Assembly: GCA_009746045.1 (NCBI GenBank)
Contig: RPFO01000213.1
Location: forward strand, 13,812,721-13,876,720
DNA: 64,000 bases
Source of the DNA: Mesostigma viride
Taxonomy: Eukaryota; Streptophyta; Mesostigmatophyceae; Mesostigmatales; Mesostigmataceae
Direction: 5' to 3'
Shown: positions 35,201 to 41,200 of the stretch, piece after piece
Layout: each line of letters opens with the position of its first letter
How positions within the stretch are numbered: the stretch's first letter is position 1
Notes under the pieces: generated by a model
The model's input: only the letters and a program-made list of their open reading frames with translations
Database searches by the model: none
What the model was told of the DNA's origin: nothing
Program-made: the position numbers and the translations under genes

Positions 35201-38200
35201 TGATCAAGTATGTATGCTCGATGCGATCAAGTGCAGATATATGATCCCAGTGCTACCATGGCCACGCTTGGTTAGCGACGCACGCCGCATGCTTTGCTCA
35301 ATCGGTTCCGCTCCCTACTCTTTCTTTCAGTTTTATAAAGATGCCCTCGTGACGTTCCTCATCACACGATCTCGCGCTTTGCTCCACGTTCCCGTGTTTC
35401 TTCTTCGGCACCGTCTCCATGGGCGTTGCCAGCTCATGCCATCCACGTCCACGTGGGTGGCCAAGGTGCTGGGAATGAGGTCCTACAGCCTGCACAACGC
35501 CGAGGATAACCTGCGCCTGGGTAAGACAAGTGTCGTTCTTCACAAGATGACTGGATTGACTCAACATAGCTGTCACCTAATGAAGCCTTTGACAAATCGT
35601 GGTTCTCTGAACATAGTTTCTTTATAGTGAGATGGAAGGGTAGCCGCTATAGCTAGGTTATTGGGTTCACGTGACAAACCTTTTGAGGCCGGTGCGGCCT
35701 GATCCGGATCAGTCGTGGCCAAAGCTTTGGCCAGTTTTTTCTTGGCCAGGTGGCAGGAGCTACGTTGAGATATAAACCTGCCACTGTCTAGGTTTCTTGG
35801 CTCATGGCGTAGTGATTAACTAGATCTAGATTCTTTCTCTCACGCAATATGTGACCTAATAGCCCCGGCAGCCTTACGTAAGCTGCCGGCAATTAGAACG
35901 CCACATTGCGTCATTTGTTCAGACGCAACATTTGCGTGGCGAAAAAATGCCGTCCGGGCCAAGGCCGCATGACACGCAAAAAAGGACAAAAACAAACCCA
36001 CCTAGCTAAGGTCGGCCTCTTTTCTTTTCACGAGGGCGGCGACAGCAAGCCAGGGGAAACGAACCTCTGGTTTGACGAACCTGTACTGTCGGAGCCATTT
36101 TTGGCCCTGAGCAGCAATGCCGAAGGGGCGCAAAGCTACAGGAGGGCAGGCAGCGCGCGGGGAGGACGGGACGCCCACACCGCGGGCTGCTGCCGCCAGT
36201 CACGCGCCAGTCGCCTTCAGCGCCAAAAAGAAGCAGCTCGCCACTCTGCTCGCCAAGTGCATCAGCCCCGCAGAGGCGGTGGGGGCAGTCGAGCAGGTCT
36301 TCGGTGCCGAGGACTGGGTGACGGACGCCAGCTCGTGGAGCTCGAGCCAGCTGAAGTCTGTCGTGCAGTTGCTGGCCGATCACGTTGATGTTGGCGACGT
36401 GTTGGACGCACGTGACCCAAACGGAACGTTGGTGGCAAAACTGCTGGCCGTGGCAGATCTCGCGGCGGACGAGGAGGAGGATCAGGCGCTGCCACCAACG
36501 ACACCTGCGCAGCGAAAAATGGCCAAGCCGAAAGGCGCGGCCAAGGTTTCGGCAGGTGGGGGGGCTGTCGGAAAGGAAATGAGGGCGAGGTTGGCGACAT
36601 TCGTTGGGGCACCTCCGGAAACCGAAAATCAGGACGACGAGGAGGACGAGGAGGGGGAGGTCGCAGCCGAGAAATTCATGCAAGGTTTGAAGGCAGCGCT
36701 GGGAGGAATGGAGGGGGCGGGAAGCCACTTCAAGGCCTCGAAAGGGGTGGCGCTGCCAAGCCGAGCCAAGAGCGTGAAATATCGGGTTTCGGAGCGGGTG
36801 CTGCCGGGGGTGTTGGAGGACGCCAGCGACAATGGGATGGGAATCCGGTCGTGGGTCATGACGGTAAAGCCTGGAAATTGGCGGAACATGGAGAACAGGA
36901 AAATTGTCATGAACATTGCATTGGCCATGGACACCCTTCTCAAGGAGCTGGGCTCAGCAGCCGGGGAGCTTGTGGGCATGGAGTACCTAATGAGGGTGGT
37001 GGCGGCCTTGCTGCAGGTGGAAGGGCAAGGAGGGGGGGGTGGAAGGTGGCCAGCCACCTCCTGCCATTGGGGGAGGAGGCTGCACTGTCAGCCACCCCGG
37101 CTGTCAAGGCAGCTCTCCAAACTGCCATCCTCTTGGACAAGCTCAGCAAGGCTCAACAAGTAGGGAAATAGAATCCCAGCGGGACCGCTCCCTTTTCCCG
37201 CTGCCATACCCACTTAGGCCAGCGTACACCGCGTGGGGCAGGGTGAGATCGGCACGCCGGCGACAGCGTGCCACGCGCCGCCACCGCGAGTACACACTGC
37301 AATGCAAGGTAGTGCGTTGGCTTAATTGGCTGTGGGGAGGGGGGCAAGACCCTCCTCCTAACCCTAGAGGGGCGTGCTCTAAGGGGAGGGAGGAGGCCCT
37401 TGCGAGGGTCAAGAGGCACTGCACCTGGCACAGTCGCCGCGTAGGGGGCGTTGCGACAGGCCAGGAGCAAGAAGGTGCTGATGCAATATATGGGAAGCAG
37501 AATAAGTATGAACAACTGCGCGCGGACGCGGTGAGTCTACCAAAGGCGGAGGTGGCGGGGAAGGCACGGCTGCTCGACCTGTTGGCTATGCGGCCGAGCT
37601 GGCGGGAGATATATGCCAGCGAAGAGAACTGCATCAAGCCAGCGGTCGTGGCGAGCGCAAAGTATTGGAATGTGCCCAAGCCCAGCCGGGGATGCTCCAT
37701 GGCTGAATGGGGCAAGCTCATGAGCCGGGCAGCGGGCGTGGGCATGGTGGCGTTCCGGGAGAGGCGGCCCAAGTGGGTGGATGGCTGCTTTGGAGTGGCC
37801 AAGGGGGTGGGTGAGCTTCGGTTCATCGTCAACAGGAAGCTGGGCAACCTGCTGTGGGTGGACCCCCCCAAGATCCTGCTACCCCACCTGGGCATCCTCG
37901 TGGAGGTCTACATCAAAGGCTGGTGCTACTGCGCCAAGAGCGACCTCGTGTCATACTACTATTCCATCGAGGTGCCCGAGTGGTGGTGGGACTACCAAGG
38001 GCTTCCTAGTGTGTGGTCGACTAGCGTAGGTCTGGCAGGGCCCAGGCGGAAGGTGTGGCCCGTGCTCAAGGTGCTGGCCATGGGACATTCCCATGCGGTG
38101 GCGCTGGGGGAGGCCATCCATGAGATGGTGCTCTACATGACCGGTGCCCTGGATCCGAGGCGCCAGGTCAACTACCTCTCAAGCGCAGGTGAGCTCACCT

Positions 38201-41200
38201 TGGTGCGCGACGAGTGTGGCCAGCCACTGCGCTTGGCCATCGAGTACAAGGAGGAGCGCGCCGGGGAGCTTCAGATTGACCTGGAAAACCCCCCTGCCCC
38301 CATGCTGTCCATCACTATTGATGACTTGGTGGCCAGCAACGGGCGGACCTGCGAGGCGGTGAACCAGCTCATCACGCGCGCTATTGAGGAAGGCTACCTC
38401 CCTAACAACCTTGTGCCGTCTAAGGAGAAGACTAAGATGGCGAGCCTGGAAGGGGACGAGCTAGAAGCCCTAGGGGTGGTGCACCGACGGAACGGCGTGC
38501 TGGAACCAACGGTCAAGCAGCTCAACCTTGTGATCGCCCACACGCAGGCTATACTCACTCGAGGCCGAGCTACGGCCGAGGGGCTGGCTGCCGTCTTGGG
38601 GCGGTGGTTGTGGCTGCAGATGTTAAGCCGCAGCTGCTTGTCCATTTGGCAGCAATGTTTCAAATTCATCAGCCTGCAAGGGTGGGGGCAGCGATCCTGG
38701 GTGCTGTGGGCCGGGGTGCGGGAGGAGTTAGAGTGTGCCCTGGCCTTGGCTCCCATGCTAAGGGTTGACCGAAGCGCACCTTTGGCCCGTGAGGTGGTTG
38801 CATCTGACGCGTCCACCTACGGGCAAGGTGTCGTGTACGCAACCATGGAGCCGGGCGATGTGACGGAGCTGGCGAGGGCACGAGAGGTGCGGGGGTACCC
38901 GACTTTGCTCATACCAAGTGAGGTGGCCTACGCTGGCCCTAGGCCACTGAGCGCGCGGGCGCAACAAGCAATCACTAGCCAGCAATGGCGGGTTGGGGTC
39001 CGGAGTCGTTGGCGGGATCCGGGGATGCACATCAACGAGAAGGAGGTGCGGGCTGCAGTGAAGGGCGTGGAGAGGAGTGCGCGCAGCTTGGCAAACCGAG
39101 GCAAGCGGGTGGTGAGGTTGGTGGACTCCACCGCGGCGTTGGGCTGCTTGGCTAAGGGGCGGTCCTCATCCCACAAGCTCAACAAGCAGTGCCGCCGCTT
39201 GTGCGCGCTGACCCTCGCCACGGGGAGTCGTTCCCAGTGGGTGTGGACGCCGAGTGCACTTCAACCAGCCGATGGCGTTTCTCGCGGCCAATCCATGGCG
39301 ACTTTCTTGGCAGGCTGGGTGCGCGACCTGACCGCGGAAGGCATCCATCCTAACCCGGGGCCCCCTGCACCTGTTAGCTACCTTCCATTGCTAGAGGGGA
39401 AAGTAAAGCCGGCTACTTTGCTGGCCTACCGTCGTGGTCTTGATTCCCTCTTGACTTGGTGGGAGGCTGGTGGGCGGGCGGACGGGTCATCGTCACGAGC
39501 TGACACCCTTGAGGAGACATTTTGTGCGTATGTCGCCTGGGCTCATTTTCGGGGGTACAGCCGCCAAGTGTGTGTCAATGCCTTGATGGGGTTGCAACTT
39601 TATTATCCCGGTATGGTGAAGCGGTGGGACTTGGCCCGTGGCGTCCTCGCTGGGTGGAAAACACTTGTGCCCCCCCGTGCCCCTCCTCCCATTCCATGGG
39701 AGGCGGCGTTTGCACTTGCCAGCACGATGGTCATGCAAGGTCAGCGCCTTGCGGGCCTGCTGGTTGTCATCGTGTTCCGCCATTACCTGCGAATCTCGGA
39801 GGCGCTGAACCTCCGTGTTGGCCATGTGCGCCTCCAGCCTGACGTTCGGCTTGGGCCGGCTCAACGGGGCGCCCTACTGCTGAGGTCTACCAAGACCTCT
39901 AAGGGCAAGACTCAGTCAGTGGTGGTAGAAGATGTGATGTCTGAAACCATCCTCCGTCACTGCATCGCGGGTAAGCACGCTTGGGAGGCCGTGTTCCCTT
40001 TCACCTACCCGCAATTCCGGCGCATTTGGCAGGCTGCGAGTCAGGCCTTGGGGGTCGCCCAGATTTTCACCATTCACGGGCTGCGGCATGGAGGTGCCAC
40101 TCACGATTTCCTCGCGGGTCGCAGCATGGGGGACATCCAGGGCCGGGGGCGCTGGCTTAGCAGCTCCACGGTTGCCCATTATGTGGGCTTGCACCGCAGT
40201 TTGGAGGTGCAGCTGCCTGAGGTTATTCTTCGGGCCATGGCCGCCTGCCCCCCTCGGGCCTGGCGGGCTATTTTGAAATTGCCCTCCACCTAATTTGGTT
40301 GTTCATTTCTCTGTCATTATGCTAGGTTCTTTGCCCCTGGCATGGATCGCCAGGGAGGGATATAAGGGTAAGGCTAGCCTTTGCCAAGCAATAAGTGTTC
40401 CCATGAGCATCGGCGGCCGGGATGTGGCCTGCCTTTTGTATGTGCTCCACTCATTGTTTTAATAAAGAGTCTGGTTACCCTGGAGTTCCACGGTTAATAG
40501 AATCGTGGTTCTCTGAACATAGTTTCTTTATAGTGAGATGGAAGGGTAGCCGCTATAGCTAGGTTATTGGGTTCACGTGACAACCTTTTGAGGCCGGTGC
40601 GGCCTGATCCGGATCAGTCGTGGCCAAAGCTTTGGCCAGTTTTTCTTGGCCAGGTGGCAGGAGCTACGTTGAGATATAAACCTGCCACTGTCTAGGTTTC
40701 TTGGCTCATGGCGTAGTGATTAACTAGATCTAGATTCTTTCTCTCACGCAATATGTGACCTAATAGCCCCGGCAGCCTTACGTAAGCTGCCGGCAATTAG
40801 AACGCCACATTGCGTCATTTGTTCAGACGCAACATTTGCGTGGCGAAAAAATGCCGTCCGGGCCAAGGCCGCATGACACGCAAAAAAGGACAAAAACAAA
40901 CCCACCTAGCTAAGGTCGGCCTCTTTTCTTTTCCCGCCCACCCTCCCTGCGTGTTTGGGGGTAAGGCTAGCCTTTGCCAAGCAATAAGTGTTCCCATGAG
41001 CATCGGCGGCCGGGATGTGGCCTGCCTTTTGTATGTGCTCCACTCATTGTTTTAATAAAGAGTCTGGTTACCCTGGAGTTCCACGGTTAATAGAACATCC
41101 ATAACATAGCTGTCACATAGCATGGGCATGGCCTTGACTCCCACAAGCTGGTCTGATCAATGACGTGCGAACTGCTCCTCCTGTGTAGTACCGTAATGGG

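Larger units (their letters stand above)
35595..41095 (+). mobile_element. Complete PAT/TOC/kangaroo-type DIRS-order retrotransposon
   Basis: The layout is A1 - gag - RT/RNase H/tyrosine recombinase - B1 - A2 - B2, the split direct repeats of PAT-like DIRS elements. A1 is 35595-36029 and A2 40501-40933, identical except for two one-base deletions; B1 is 40366-40502 and B2 40959-41095. These elements make cDNA by reverse transcription and integrate a circle by tyrosine recombinase, so no target duplication is expected. The near-identity of the repeats suggests a recent insertion. It lies in the sense direction inside intron 18 of the transglycosylase gene. Confidence 0.9.

Noticed and set aside
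35563-41116. AACATAGCTGTCAC on both sides of the PAT-type element as a target-site duplication
   Set aside because: The copies are 18 and 7 bp away from the element ends, and tyrosine-recombinase elements do not make such duplications; a pre-existing local repeat is more likely.
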